A program made the translations under genes and the position numbers. Positions 26,083-36,355 of a stretch of 64,000 bases of DNA are shown here, piece after piece. The stretch covers positions 14,283,848-14,347,847 of the forward strand of contig CM077820.1 in NCBI GenBank assembly GCA_039720395.1, in the 5' to 3' direction. The notes beneath the pieces were generated by a model. It did not search any database and had not been told where the DNA came from. It saw only the letters and a list, made by a program, of their open reading frames with translations. Positions within the stretch are counted from its first letter, which is position 1, and each line of letters begins with the position of its first letter. The stretch is from Liquidambar formosana. Taxonomy: Eukaryota > Streptophyta > Magnoliopsida > Saxifragales > Altingiaceae.

Positions 26083-26958
26083 CTTTCTTTTTTTTTTTTT
26101 TTTCACTAACAAAGTTGCATATAATGATAAATAAGATGTTTGTTAATGACATGTACTGACATTTTGGATGTTTTATTTAATGAATTTGATTGGCTAGGTT
26201 TTTGAAGTTTGGGATCAAATAAATTGTGATTTTACATTTTTGATATTGGTGTGTTTGGTCATCATTTTATATGATCAAGGAATAGATACAAGCAATCATA
26301 TATGAAAGCACAAACTAAAAAAAAAGAAAAAATAAAAAAAAGGAAGTAAAATACAACGTTTAAAAATTGTTGTCATAAAATTGTCGAAAATCTATCTAAG
26401 CATGACATTTTTTAAATGTTGTTGATGTGTCTGGCCCAACTACAACATTTTTGAAACGTTGCTGATGTGTTTAGCCTAACTATATAATCACTAACATTTT
26501 TGAAATGTTGTTTGTGTGTCTAGCCCGACATTTTCAACATGTGGTAAGAAGGCACTGGCAATGTTTTATTTTCCTTCCAACAACATTTTATGTAGGGGTG
26601 CAAATCGGTCCAATATACGTCCCGAATTGGTACCGAATTGGTCCCGAATTCAAATGGAAAAGACCATTTTCATATAATCAATATTAGATATTCCAATCCG
26701 ATATCAAATCGATATCTGGTTAAAACCATATTTACTATTTAGGTTGTTGATATAGTGTAGCATGTTTTAAATAGGTTATGTGTTTTAATGATTATTGCAT
26801 TCTACATGTGTTAAGTATGAAGTTTATATTCTCATCTTCCCGTAGCTAGTTATAGTTATAATTGTAAAATTTACATGTTTATCATATTTTGCTTGATATA
26901 AATATATATAAAAAAAAAAAAGCTTAAGGTCCTGTTACTACTGAGCGTAGTTTGTTAA

Positions 26959-26970
26959 TGGTATTAAAGC
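26959..26970 (+). other. Degenerate tRNA-Met primer-binding-like site in the viral leader (left)
   Basis: TGGTATTAAAGC is two mismatches from the TGGTATCAGAGC used by caulimovirids. It lies about 230 bp before the first viral ORF. The right arm keeps TGGTATCAAAGC at the equivalent place, only one mismatch away. Confidence 0.55.
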
Positions 26971-27202
26971 GTCAGTAGTTTGTTAATAGCTTTTTATTGT
27001 AATCTGTTTGAGTCTGTTATTAGTTTATTTATTCTTGTTTATTTGTTAAGTGTTCTAGTTGTTAGTTAAGTTATTTTTATTTATCTATAAACCTTAAGAC
27101 AACTTTGATTAGGGAGTACCGAGGCCTTGACTTTGTTGAAAGGTAGCCACTTGAGCTTGTGTCCTTTTGTTTGAGTCGGCAACTTTGTAGGAAAACCTAG
27201 TC

Positions 27203-28738
27203 ATGGAAGAATTAGGGTGCGTAGGTAAGAAAAATAATCAGACTAATGATTATAAACATTTAGCACATGTACAAGATAAAGATGCTAATGTAGGCAATAT
27301 TAGCAAAACGTTAAATTATGTTGTAGATAATCTATCTGGTATGTTCAGTAAATTAGTAAATATTGAGAAAAATCAAGAAAAAATATATGATAAAGTTAAT
27401 ATGTTAGGTGAGATACAAAATATAGACCTAAAGAATGAAACAAAAAGTTTAATCCAAAGTCTAGAAAATAATCTGAAAAATAATTCAGATAATTCACTTG
27501 TACTAAAAGAAAATACTTGTGAAGAAATTCCAAGATTATATTTTGGAACTGAAATAATGATGTTTAAAACTGATAAACATCGAAAAGACTTTGAAGTCAT
27601 CAAAGAAATTTTAGAATATTGGAAAACCCGATATATTAAAGAAGAAAATTACGAAGAACGTAATAAACTTCTAAAACAAATGCAAGAATTGTATTCAGCC
27701 AATGAAGAATTAATGACTGAATATAATTATGAGTTAGCCCTTCAATTAGAAGAGTCAAGTGAATCAGATAAAGAATCTGATATAACTTTTATGCCAAACA
27801 GTGTTCAAGAAGAAAGTTCAGAAGATGACGAGCCAGAACCAGAAGGTAGAAAATTTGGTCTGTCATCAAGTGATAACAATACTGGAAGTACAAGTAGTAC
27901 TTCAATTGATGAAGAAATAATCATTGAAAAAGAAAACAATGATGACATAAACAATAATAATGACCCTCAAGACTATAAAAAAAGAAAAGAGATTGAGACG
28001 GATGAGGAAGAAAAATTAATTCCTAGAGGTCAAAGGTATAACTTTGAATCACCTATATTTGATGTCTATGATGACCTTGATGACGATGACCCAATGCAAA
28101 TTGAAGATTTAAAACCTTTAAAAGATGAAGGTTGTACATCAGAACCTGCACCTACTACAAGCATAAGAACTGATTTAAACAAAATCAATGTCACTACAGG
28201 AGGTGTATATCTCGACTTAAAAAATGTCGAATTTAAAAATTATGATCAAGCATTAAGAGAATGGGCACAATCAATGTCTATTGTCATAAACACATGTAAA
28301 AGTAGTTGGTCTAAAGAAAGATTTTTAGACTACATCTGTGCAACTCTCCAAGGAGATTGCTTAAACTTCCTTAGAAGATGGGAAGCCTCTGATGAAGGTA
28401 AACATGAAAAAGCAAGTTTACTTAATGAATTTAATTCATTTGATAAAATATTAAATGAATTTGCACAAATTCTAAGAAGAGAATTTTGTGGAATTAAATT
28501 TGAAGAACAGGAAGAAATTTACAATGAGTATATGCTAACAAAATGCAGAATATGCAATATTTGTGAATTTAAATCCTTTGCAAAATTTTACCAGGAATAT
28601 TACCATAAACTTAACCCACCAAAAACTGAGTTTTGGTTAAGTCAATTTTTCCATAAGTTACCCGCACCATGGGATGAACTTTGTAATGATGGATATAAAG
28701 AATTCTTGAGTAGTTCTAATGGGGAAAAGACACGTTAG
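27203..28738 (+). pseudogene. Endogenous caulimovirid capsid protein region (left copy, frame-broken)
   Basis: A 511-codon open frame starts from an ATG 10 bp after GGAAAACCTAG. It is very acidic and Asn/Glu-rich in the first ~330 residues, then has a Trp/Cys-containing capsid-like core (about 350-500). The frame stops at 28,736-28,738 because of a one-base length difference from the right arm near 28,722. The CCHC zinc knuckle that belongs to this protein lies beyond the break at 29,022-29,063, after a second one-base difference near 28,966. So the capsid in this copy would be truncated before its nucleic-acid-binding motif. Known of the family: the capsid carries a C-terminal CCHC knuckle that binds viral nucleic acid. 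Confidence 0.8.
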
Positions 28739-29090
28739 GAGCAAGAATTCAATATGCTGAAAGAATTATAACTAAACACTGCATAACACAAAAAGCTGTT
28801 AAGCAAGTGAAAAATCAACTTAATGATAAGTGTTGTAGCAAAGTAATGCGACAACAATGGGAATTTGGTTGTAAAAAATCAACCCCTTATAAGAAAAAGA
28901 GAAAATTTAGAAAATATAAATTTGTCAAATGGAAAAGTAAAAAACCTAATCCTAATAAAAAAATGTCAGAAAAAGAAATAAAAATCGAAACACTACGTTT
29001 AGAAGAAAATCTAAATGTAAATGTTATATCTGTAATGAAGAAGGTCATATAGCACCACAATGCCCTAAGAAAGGAAAAAGTGGTAGACAA
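28739..29090 (+). pseudogene. Displaced capsid C-terminus with CCHC knuckle
   Basis: The lysine-rich tail of the capsid and the zinc knuckle (pattern C-x2-C-x4-H-x4-C at 29,022-29,063) are readable here but split over two frames. The knuckle is in the same frame as the following long polymerase ORF, so only the basic segment (about 28,722-28,966) is displaced in both directions. In the right arm all these parts share one frame. Confidence 0.8.
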
Positions 29091-32000
29091 ATGATAAAAT
29101 TCCTAGAAGAAAAACAATTAGAAATTTTAGTTGGAGAAGAAGTCTCTGACAATGATTCTATAATTTATGAGGTTCAATCAGAATCTGAAAGTGAAAGTGA
29201 AAGTGAAGATGAATCAGACATGATATTCATGATGTCTGAAAGAAATGAAAATAAAGAAATTTTTGAAGCAATTCCAAACGAGGAACTACAACTCATAAAA
29301 TTAGGAGATGTCATAGGTGAAGAAGCATCTATAGACGAATCTAATTTTGAGAAATTTAATAAAATCAAAGAAGTTAAAAAAGAAGAGCTTTACCAAATAT
29401 CAAAATTTAATATTTGGCAAGCAAGATTATTTGAGAAATTTAGTGGAAATACATCTGCTAAAGCTATTGAGGATGAATCGATAGAAATCCCTCTATTCGA
29501 TAAAAACAAAATTAAAAGACTTAAACAAAAGCATCCAAAGATTCGATATATTCATATCGGAATAATTCAAATTGAAATCACAGCTCTATTTAGAGTAGGA
29601 TTAGATACTCCTATTCTAGTAGTAGTCTTGGATAAAAGATTTGAAGATCCTATTAAAGCACTAATAGGTGGAATACAATCAAATCTTGTTTATGGACAAG
29701 TCTGGTTTAAAATAAAACCAAATTATTTTATATCAATTGAAGATCCAAATATTTGTGACACGATAAAAATTCGTATCCAAACTAAAGGAATTGATATGAA
29801 GAAAAATAGTTATAATTTATCAGTTCAATGGAAAGCAATCCATGAACTAACAAATTTTACTAAAACTTCAATTAAAGAAATTGATAGAAATATGATTGAA
29901 TTATTCGAACCACGAGTATTCGATACTGAAATCCAACCAAGATTAATAAATTGGAAAGATTTGGAGATACCAAGAAATTGGTTAATAAAAGAATTTACAG
30001 AAAATCCTAAGCCAAAATTCTATAAACCAATAGAATTCCAAGCATCAGGAAATAATCTTTATTTCACTGATAATCGCCGGAATAATATAAAATTATTAGA
30101 CGATGGATCAACATCAACATCTAAAACAGATGAACAAGATGAAAAGGGAAAAGCAATTGCAATAAAAAATGTGCAAATACCCATACTTCCAGGTACAACC
30201 TACCTTGAAGAACAAAAATCTATAGTATTTCAACAGATTAAAATTGATGGTAAATATCCAGAACAACTAATCTTTAGTTACCAACAAGGTAAGAAAAGAT
30301 ATATGTATGTTCTAGGAAAATTCAATTTCAAAAACTATAAACCATATGTTTTATCTATCCTATTAGATACCGGAGCAACAACCAGTGCTGCTAGGTATAA
30401 TGCATTACCTGAACATTTTTGGATAAAAATGAAAAATCCAATATCTGCAAGAGGTATTGATGGAAATGAAACTTTAATTATTCTCAAAGCTAAAAATGTC
30501 ACGCTTTGGTTAGGAGATAAAAAATTCTCTATCCCTAAAATACTTTGTTTCCCAGATATGCATGGTAATGTAATATTAGGAAATAATTTTATTGAAAATT
30601 ATATGCCTTTTATTGTCAATCGTGACCATGTCATTCTAACTTGTAAACAAGAACCTGTTAGAATTCCTCTTTTGCAACATCATAAACATGTTTGTGAAAA
30701 AGGATTTGCGCCAGTCAAGCGTGGTGAAATGACACCTATAATTAAATCTTTAGACGAAAAACATTGGATTTATAAAAAATTACATCCAAACTTTTCTGAA
30801 GACCCATTAAAACTTTGGGAAAAATCTCCAAGGTTTTGTGAATTAAAACTCATTGATTCTAATAAAATAATTAGAATTAAACCAATGGTCTATACTAAAA
30901 AAGATATAGATGAATTTGAAATTCAACTTGAAGAATTACTTAAGAAAGGATTAATTGAAGAAACAAGAAGTCAACATTCTAGTCCTGCCTTTATGGTAAT
31001 GAACCATAATGAGATAAAACGAGGAAAAGCTAGAATGGTAATTAATTATAAAAGATTAAATCAAAATCTTGAATTTGATGGATATTTTATTCCTAGAAAA
31101 GATGTTCTAGTTAAACAGACTATGAACTCTAAATGGTTTAGCAAATTTGATTGCAAATCAGGCTTTTGGCAAGTAAAGCTTACAGATGAGTCAAAACCAT
31201 TGACTGCATTTAGTGCACCATATGGACATTACCAATGGACGGTTATGCCATTTGGAATTTGTAATGCACCACAAATATTTCAGAGATGGATGGACAACAT
31301 GTTCAAACATCTTCATAAATTTTGTTTAGTATACATTGATGATGTTTTAGTATTCTCTAAAACCAGAGAAGAACATAAAAAACATCTTGAAATTGTATCA
31401 GATATATTCCTAAAACATGGAATAATATTAAGTCCTAAAAAGATGGAAATAGAAAAAGAAGAAATTGAATATTTAGGAGTAATTCTAAACCAATCAGGCA
31501 TGCAACTCCAAAATCATATTATTGTTAAAATAAGAGATTTTCCGAATGAGATAACAACTCTCAAAGAACTGCAGAGTTTTTTAGGATTATTAAATTATGG
31601 AAGAAAATTTGTAAAGAATTTATCTAAAAAGGAAAAACCTTTAATTGAAAAACTTAAGAATATTCCTAAAAAAGGAAATTCAGATATAAAAATAGAATTG
31701 ACTAAAAAAGATACAGATTTAGTTCAAGAAATTAAAAATATGTTTAAAGATACCCCAAAGGTTTATTTTCCAAAAGAAAATGACCAATTAATTCTAGAAA
31801 CCGATGCTAGTGATGAGTTTTGGGGAGCAGTATTAAAAGCAATCCCAGAAAATTCTAAACAAGAAGAAATCTGTGGATATGATTCAGGAAAATTTAAACC
31901 TAATGAAATAAAATACATAACTTACGAAAAAGAATTATTAGCCATAAAAAATGGAATAAAAAGATTTCATATTTATTTGGCACCTGTTAAATTTTTAATC

Positions 32001-32171
32001 CGTACTGATAACAAATCAGTTAGAGATTTTATTAAATCCAAAAAAGGAGAAGAAAATGCGAGACGAGTAAGATGGTATAATTTTATTTGTCAATATACTT
32101 TTGATATAATACATATTAAAGGTACTAACAATTTTCTTGCTGATTATCTGTCCAGAAGTTACAATGAATAA
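29091..32171 (+). CDS. Endogenous caulimovirid movement protein-protease-RT-RNase H polyprotein
   Basis: An uninterrupted 1,026-codon ORF. Domains in order: an acidic Ser/Glu repeat linker (residues about 25-45); a 30K-type movement protein domain (about 140-280, with the caulimovirid pattern of a G-L-D/N-T motif followed by DKR and G.I.SNL); an aspartic protease with DTGA at about residue 426; reverse transcriptase with the YIDD catalytic box at about 748; and RNase H (about 900-1020, with TDAS early and a D-Y-L-S-R end). The first ATG is only the start of the open stretch; the right arm shows that this region was originally fused in frame to the capsid. Capsid-before-movement-protein order resembles cavemo-/solendoviruses rather than petuvirus-like ones. 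No in-frame stop is seen, which is unusual for an old insertion. It is an endogenous copy; activity cannot be inferred. Confidence 0.9.
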   Translation: MIKFLEEKQLEILVGEEVSDNDSIIYEVQSESESESESEDESDMIFMMSERNENKEIFEAIPNEELQLIKLGDVIGEEASIDESNFEKFNKIKEVKKEELYQISKFNIWQARLFEKFSGNTSAKAIEDESIEIPLFDKNKIKRLKQKHPKIRYIHIGIIQIEITALFRVGLDTPILVVVLDKRFEDPIKALIGGIQSNLVYGQVWFKIKPNYFISIEDPNICDTIKIRIQTKGIDMKKNSYNLSVQWKAIHELTNFTKTSIKEIDRNMIELFEPRVFDTEIQPRLINWKDLEIPRNWLIKEFTENPKPKFYKPIEFQASGNNLYFTDNRRNNIKLLDDGSTSTSKTDEQDEKGKAIAIKNVQIPILPGTTYLEEQKSIVFQQIKIDGKYPEQLIFSYQQGKKRYMYVLGKFNFKNYKPYVLSILLDTGATTSAARYNALPEHFWIKMKNPISARGIDGNETLIILKAKNVTLWLGDKKFSIPKILCFPDMHGNVILGNNFIENYMPFIVNRDHVILTCKQEPVRIPLLQHHKHVCEKGFAPVKRGEMTPIIKSLDEKHWIYKKLHPNFSEDPLKLWEKSPRFCELKLIDSNKIIRIKPMVYTKKDIDEFEIQLEELLKKGLIEETRSQHSSPAFMVMNHNEIKRGKARMVINYKRLNQNLEFDGYFIPRKDVLVKQTMNSKWFSKFDCKSGFWQVKLTDESKPLTAFSAPYGHYQWTVMPFGICNAPQIFQRWMDNMFKHLHKFCLVYIDDVLVFSKTREEHKKHLEIVSDIFLKHGIILSPKKMEIEKEEIEYLGVILNQSGMQLQNHIIVKIRDFPNEITTLKELQSFLGLLNYGRKFVKNLSKKEKPLIEKLKNIPKKGNSDIKIELTKKDTDLVQEIKNMFKDTPKVYFPKENDQLILETDASDEFWGAVLKAIPENSKQEEICGYDSGKFKPNEIKYITYEKELLAIKNGIKRFHIYLAPVKFLIRTDNKSVRDFIKSKKGEENARRVRWYNFICQYTFDIIHIKGTNNFLADYLSRSYNE

Positions 32172-33201
32172 TCAGAATCCGAACAGAAGGAAAAAGCTCT
32201 CAAATTCTCAAGGAAAGAATTATGGGAAACCATCCCGATTTTACAAAGGCGAAGGAAGCTCAAACCAGAGCAGCTTTCCCAGACTTCCTCAGATCATGGG
32301 TAACCAACCCAATGTTCCAGTTTATGTGATGCCAGTCAGCTATAAACAAATGGCTGAAATGTTTCAAAGCTTCAATCAAATGAATTTTCAAAATCATCCT
32401 GAAACAAATCAGGAGATAAAAGATTTTTATAACCCAGGTTTAAACCCAAAAACCTATCATCTTTTAAATAATATTTGGAAAACTCATTGCTTAAACCATA
32501 AAGCTGAGTTTAGAAGAAATATGTCCCAACTTGCTGAATTCTTGAAAACACAAGAAGATAAGCAAACTTTTATTCATTCTGAATTTGCCAAGTTCATTAA
32601 ACAAGTGGATTGGCTTGAAGATTTTTCTGAAGAAAAAATTACTACTATTATTAATTTGATGAATTTTACTGAACAACAGGAAAATTCATACCTTAATAAA
32701 GCTTTAAGGATTTGCTTATTCAATAAAGCTAAAACAGCTTTACCAAAAGAAATATTTTCTGATATTAATGATCGTATTGAAAACAATGAGATTAAATCCC
32801 TTCTCATTGAATTTGCTGAAAATATTTATTTGGAAAAAGAAATTCCAAAGTTGAAATTTTTCATAAACCATGAGCTTTGGAGTATGGAAGCAATTGGTTG
32901 GGGAGCCGTCGGAATAATCATCTTCGACTCCTTGGTATCCACTGCATTTGTTGAATTTCCCGCGATGATCAAAACAATGATCTATAATGTGGTGAAACAC
33001 TACAAATGGAGTAGATATTTGAAATTCAAAATTTTTAGTCATGCAGGATGGCGACAGAGAGAATTGTTTTTTCAACCATACCAAATCTGGAGCCTAGAAC
33101 TTGCCAATGATCAAGATCTCATAAAAAATGAAGATCTTAAATTTTTGGATAAAGCAGAAAATCTTGATTTATCCTCTTATTATATAGATAACTCAAAATA
33201 G
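32164..33201 (+). CDS. Downstream viral ORF of unknown function
   Basis: The ATG at 32,164 overlaps the stop of the polymerase ORF by 8 bp, typical of compact pararetroviral genomes. About 345 residues: a basic, Gln/Asn-rich N-terminus, a mostly helical polar middle, and one hydrophobic stretch near residues 250-275. By position it corresponds to the last ORF of caulimovirids, often the transactivator/inclusion protein, but I do not see the known viroplasmin motif and do not assign that function. Its stop codon (33,199-33,201) lies in the first bases of the inverted arm, so the natural C-terminus may have been lost. Confidence 0.65.
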   Translation: MNNQNPNRRKKLSNSQGKNYGKPSRFYKGEGSSNQSSFPRLPQIMGNQPNVPVYVMPVSYKQMAEMFQSFNQMNFQNHPETNQEIKDFYNPGLNPKTYHLLNNIWKTHCLNHKAEFRRNMSQLAEFLKTQEDKQTFIHSEFAKFIKQVDWLEDFSEEKITTIINLMNFTEQQENSYLNKALRICLFNKAKTALPKEIFSDINDRIENNEIKSLLIEFAENIYLEKEIPKLKFFINHELWSMEAIGWGAVGIIIFDSLVSTAFVEFPAMIKTMIYNVVKHYKWSRYLKFKIFSHAGWRQRELFFQPYQIWSLELANDQDLIKNEDLKFLDKAENLDLSSYYIDNSK

Positions 33202-35592
33202 AGCTGTGATTTCAATTTGAATTATTCCGATATGAATATATCGAATCTTTGGATGCTTTTGTTTAAGTCTTTTAATTTTGTTTTTATCGAATAGAGGGAT
33301 TTCTATCGATTCATCCTCAGTAGCTTTAGCAGATGTATTTCCACTAAATTTCTCAAATAATCTTGCTTGCCAAATATTAAATTTTGATATTTGGTAAAGC
33401 TCTTCTTTTTTAACTTCTTTGATTTTATTAAATTTCTCAAAATTAGATTCGTCTATAGATGCTTCTTCACCTATGACATCTCCTAATTTTATGAGTTGTA
33501 GTTCCTCGTTTGGAATTGCTTCAAAAATTTCTTTATTTTCATTTCTTTCAGACATCATGAATATCATGTCTGATTCATCTTCACTTTCACTTTCACTTTC
33601 ACTTTCAGATTCTGATTGAACCTCATAAATTATAGAATCATTGTCAGAGACTTCTTCTCCAACTAAAATTTCTAATTGTTTTTCTTCTAGGAATTTTATC
33701 ATTTGTCTACCACTTTTTCCTTTCTTAGGGCATTGTGGTGCTATATGACCTTCTTCATTACAGATATAACATTTACATTTAGATTTTCTTCTAAACGTAG
33801 TGTTTCGATTTTTATTTCTTTTTCTGACATATTTTTTATTAGGATTAGGTTTTTTACCTTTCCATTTGACAAATTTATATTTTCTAAATTTTCTCTTTTT
33901 CTTATAAGGGGTTGATTTTTTACAATCAAATTCCCATTGTTGTCGCATTACTTTGCTACAACACTTATCATTAAGTTGATTTTTCACTTGCTTAACAGCT
34001 TTTTGTGTTATGCAGTGTTTAGTTATAATTCTTTCAGCATATTGAATTCTTGCTCCTAACGTGTCTTTTCCACCATTAGAACTACTCAAGAATTCTTTAT
34101 ATCCATCATTACAAAGTTCATCCCATGGTGCGGGTAACTTATGGAAAAATTGACTTAACCAAAACTCAGTTTTTGGTGGGTTAAGTTTATGGTAATATTC
34201 CTGGTAAAATTTTGCAAAGGATTTAAATTCACAAATATTGCATATTCTGCATTTTGTTAGCATATACTCATTGTAAATTTCTTCCTGTTCTTCAAATTTA
34301 ATTCCACAAAATTCTCTTCTTAGAATTTGTGCAAATTCATTTAATATTTTATCAAATGAATTAAATTCATTAAGTAAACTTGCTTTTTCATGTTTACCTT
34401 CATCAGAGGCTTCCCATCTTCTAAGGAAGTTTAAGCAATCTCCTTGGAGAGTTGCACAGATGTAGTCTAAAAATCTTTCTTTAGACCAACTACTTTTACA
34501 TGTGTTTATGACAATAGACATTGATTGTGCCCATTCTCTTAATGCTTGATCATAATTTTTAAATTCGACATTTTTTAAGTCGAGATATACACCTCCTGTA
34601 GTGACATTGATTTTGTTTAAATCAGTTCTTATGCTTGTAGTAGGTGCAGGTTCTGATGTACAACCTTCATCTTTTAAAGGTTTTAAATCTTCAATTTGCA
34701 TTGGGTCATCGTCATCAAGGTCATCATAGACATCAAATATAGGTGATTCAAAGTTATACCTTTGACCTCTAGGAATTAATTTTTCTTCCTCATCCGTCTC
34801 AATCTCTTTTCTTTTTTTATAGTCTTGAGGGTCATTATTATTGTTTATGTCATCATTGTTTTCTTTTTCAATGATTATTTCTTCATCAACTGAAGTACTA
34901 CTTGTACTTCCAGTATTGTTATCACTTGATGACAGACCAAATTTTCTACCTTCTGGTTCTGGCTCGTCATCTTCTGAACTTTCTTCTTGAACACTGTTTG
35001 GCATGAAAGTTATATCAGATTCTTTATCTGATTCACTTGACTCTTCTAATTGAAGGGCTAACTCATAATTATATTCAGTCATTAATTCTTCATTGGCTGA
35101 ATACAATTCTTGCATTTGTTTTAGAAGTTTATTACGTTCTTCGTAATTTTCTTCTTTAATATATCGGGTTTTCCAATATTCTAAATTTTTTTTGATGGCT
35201 TCAAAGTCTTTTCGACGTTTATCAGTTTTAAACATCATTATTTCAGTTTCAAAATATAATCTTGGAATTTCTTCACAAGTATTTTCTTTTAGTACAAGTG
35301 AATTATCTGAATTATTTTTCAGATTATTTTCTAGACTTTGGATTAAACTTTTTGTTTCATCCTTTAGGTCTATATTTTGTATCTCACCTAACATATTAAC
35401 TTTATCATATATTTTTTCTTGATTTTTCTCAATATTTACTAATTTACTAAACATACCAGATAGATTATCTACAACATAATTTAACGTTTTGCTAATATTG
35501 CCTACATTAGCATCTTTATCTTGTACATGTGCTAAATGTTTATAATCATTAGTCTGATTATTTTTCTTACCTACGCACCCTAATTCTTCCAT
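33193..35592 (-). pseudogene. Inverted partial viral copy: capsid with CCHC knuckle and truncated movement protein
   Basis: A 799-codon open frame on the minus strand starts from the same ATG context as the left copy. Unlike the left copy it keeps the capsid, the lysine-rich tail, the CCHC knuckle (about residues 607-620) and the acidic Ser/Glu linker in a single frame. It ends abruptly a few residues into the movement protein domain, where the inverted arm meets the last ORF of the left copy. The Ser-Glu repeat is slightly longer than in the left arm. It is marked as a pseudogene because protease, RT and RNase H are missing. Confidence 0.85.
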
Positions 35593-36226
35593 GACTAGGT
35601 TTTCCTACAAAGTTGCCGACTCAAACGAAAGGACACAAGCTCAAGTGGCTACCTTTCAACAAAGTCAAGGCCTCGATACTCCCTAATCAAAGTTGTCTTA
35701 AGGTTTATAGATAAATAAAAATAACTTAACTAACAACTAGAACACTTAACAAATAAACAAGAATAAAAAAACTAATAACAGACTCAAACAGATTACAATA
35801 AAAAGCTATTAACAAACTACTAACGCTTTGATACCATTAACAAACTACGCTCAGTAGTAAGAGGACCTTAAGCTTTTTTTATTTTTTTTATTTTTTTATT
35901 TTTATAATTATATTTATATCAAGCAAAATATGATAAACATGTAAATTTTACAATTATAACTATAACTAGCTACGGGAAGATGAGAATATAAACTTCATAC
36001 TTAACACATGTAGAATGCAATAATCATTAAAACACATAACCTATTTAAAACATGCTACACTATATCAACAACCTAAATAGTAAATATGGTTTTAAGAAAC
36101 CAGATATCGGTTTGATATCGGATTGGAATATCTAATATTGATTATATGAAAATGGTCTTTTCCATTTGAATTCGGGACCAATTCGGTACCAATTCGGGAT
36201 GTATATTGGACCGATTTGCACCCCTA
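33195..36226 (-). repeat. Right arm of the ~3-kb inverted repeat
   Basis: The reverse complement of the left arm. The leader is somewhat AT-expanded near 35,875-35,905. It has a one-mismatch tRNA-Met primer-like site at 35,825-35,836 (minus strand). The inner edge is at about 33,195 and the outer edge is the hAT-like tip at 36,226. Confidence 0.9.
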
Positions 36227-36355
36227 ATTTTATGAATGATGTTAAAAGTCTCACTTTATCCACAACATTGGTTACAACAACATTTTAGAAAATGTTCTGA
36301 AAAGTCTTTAACAACTTTTTTTTTCATGTTGTTGAAGGTCAATTCTATTGTAGTG

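Larger units (their letters stand above)
26593..29593 (+). repeat. Left arm of the ~3-kb inverted repeat
   Basis: Homologous to the reverse complement of about 33,195-36,226 over its whole length with only scattered differences by eye. Homology breaks after CACAGCTCTATTT at about 29,593. The arm contains the hAT-like terminus, a viral leader and the coat protein region up to the start of the movement protein domain. Confidence 0.9.
26593..36226. mobile_element. 9.6-kb hAT-like composite containing inverted endogenous pararetrovirus
   Basis: Both ends read TAGGGGTGCAAATCGGTCC in inverted orientation and are flanked by a perfect 8-bp duplication ATTTTATG (26585-26592 and 36227-36234). This is the signature of a hAT-type insertion. 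The terminal inverted homology does not stop at the tips: it continues about 3 kb into each side, through ~330 bp of non-viral terminal sequence, a viral leader and the viral coat protein region. The unique centre (about 29,594-33,194) holds the rest of the viral genome. No hAT transposase is seen, so it would have been mobilised in trans or formed by rearrangement in situ. Confidence 0.75.
20373..36355. mobile_element. CACTA (En/Spm)-like relic, interrupted by a hAT/pararetrovirus composite
   Basis: The right end reads, as reverse complement, CACTACAATAGAATTGACC (36337-36355). Subterminal repeats of the CAACATTTT/AACGTTG type are found on both sides (about 20,440-20,620, 26,345-26,592 and 36,240-36,340). 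The interior contains a remnant of the CACTA-associated protein region near 23.7 kb. Flanking sequence on both sides (20,306-20,372 and from 36,356) matches consecutive sequence at about 41,234-41,345 in the next CYP716 unit, which lacks the element. The left terminus is not cleanly readable; CACTAC is not found there. Interior parts between 20.68 and 26.3 kb show simple repeats and LINE-tail-like stretches but no intact transposase. Confidence 0.65.

Noticed and set aside
32137..32163. Earlier start for the last viral ORF
   Set aside because: The codon there is TTG. The ATG at 32,164, overlapping the polymerase stop, is the more natural start.
32164..33201. Calling this ORF a viral transactivator/inclusion body protein
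   Set aside because: Position fits, but I could not see the known viroplasmin motif; left as unknown.
27373..35422. Antisense open frames opposite the viral ORFs (for example 27,373-27,603 and 35,192-35,422)
   Set aside because: They mirror the AT-rich coding frames and have no independent features.
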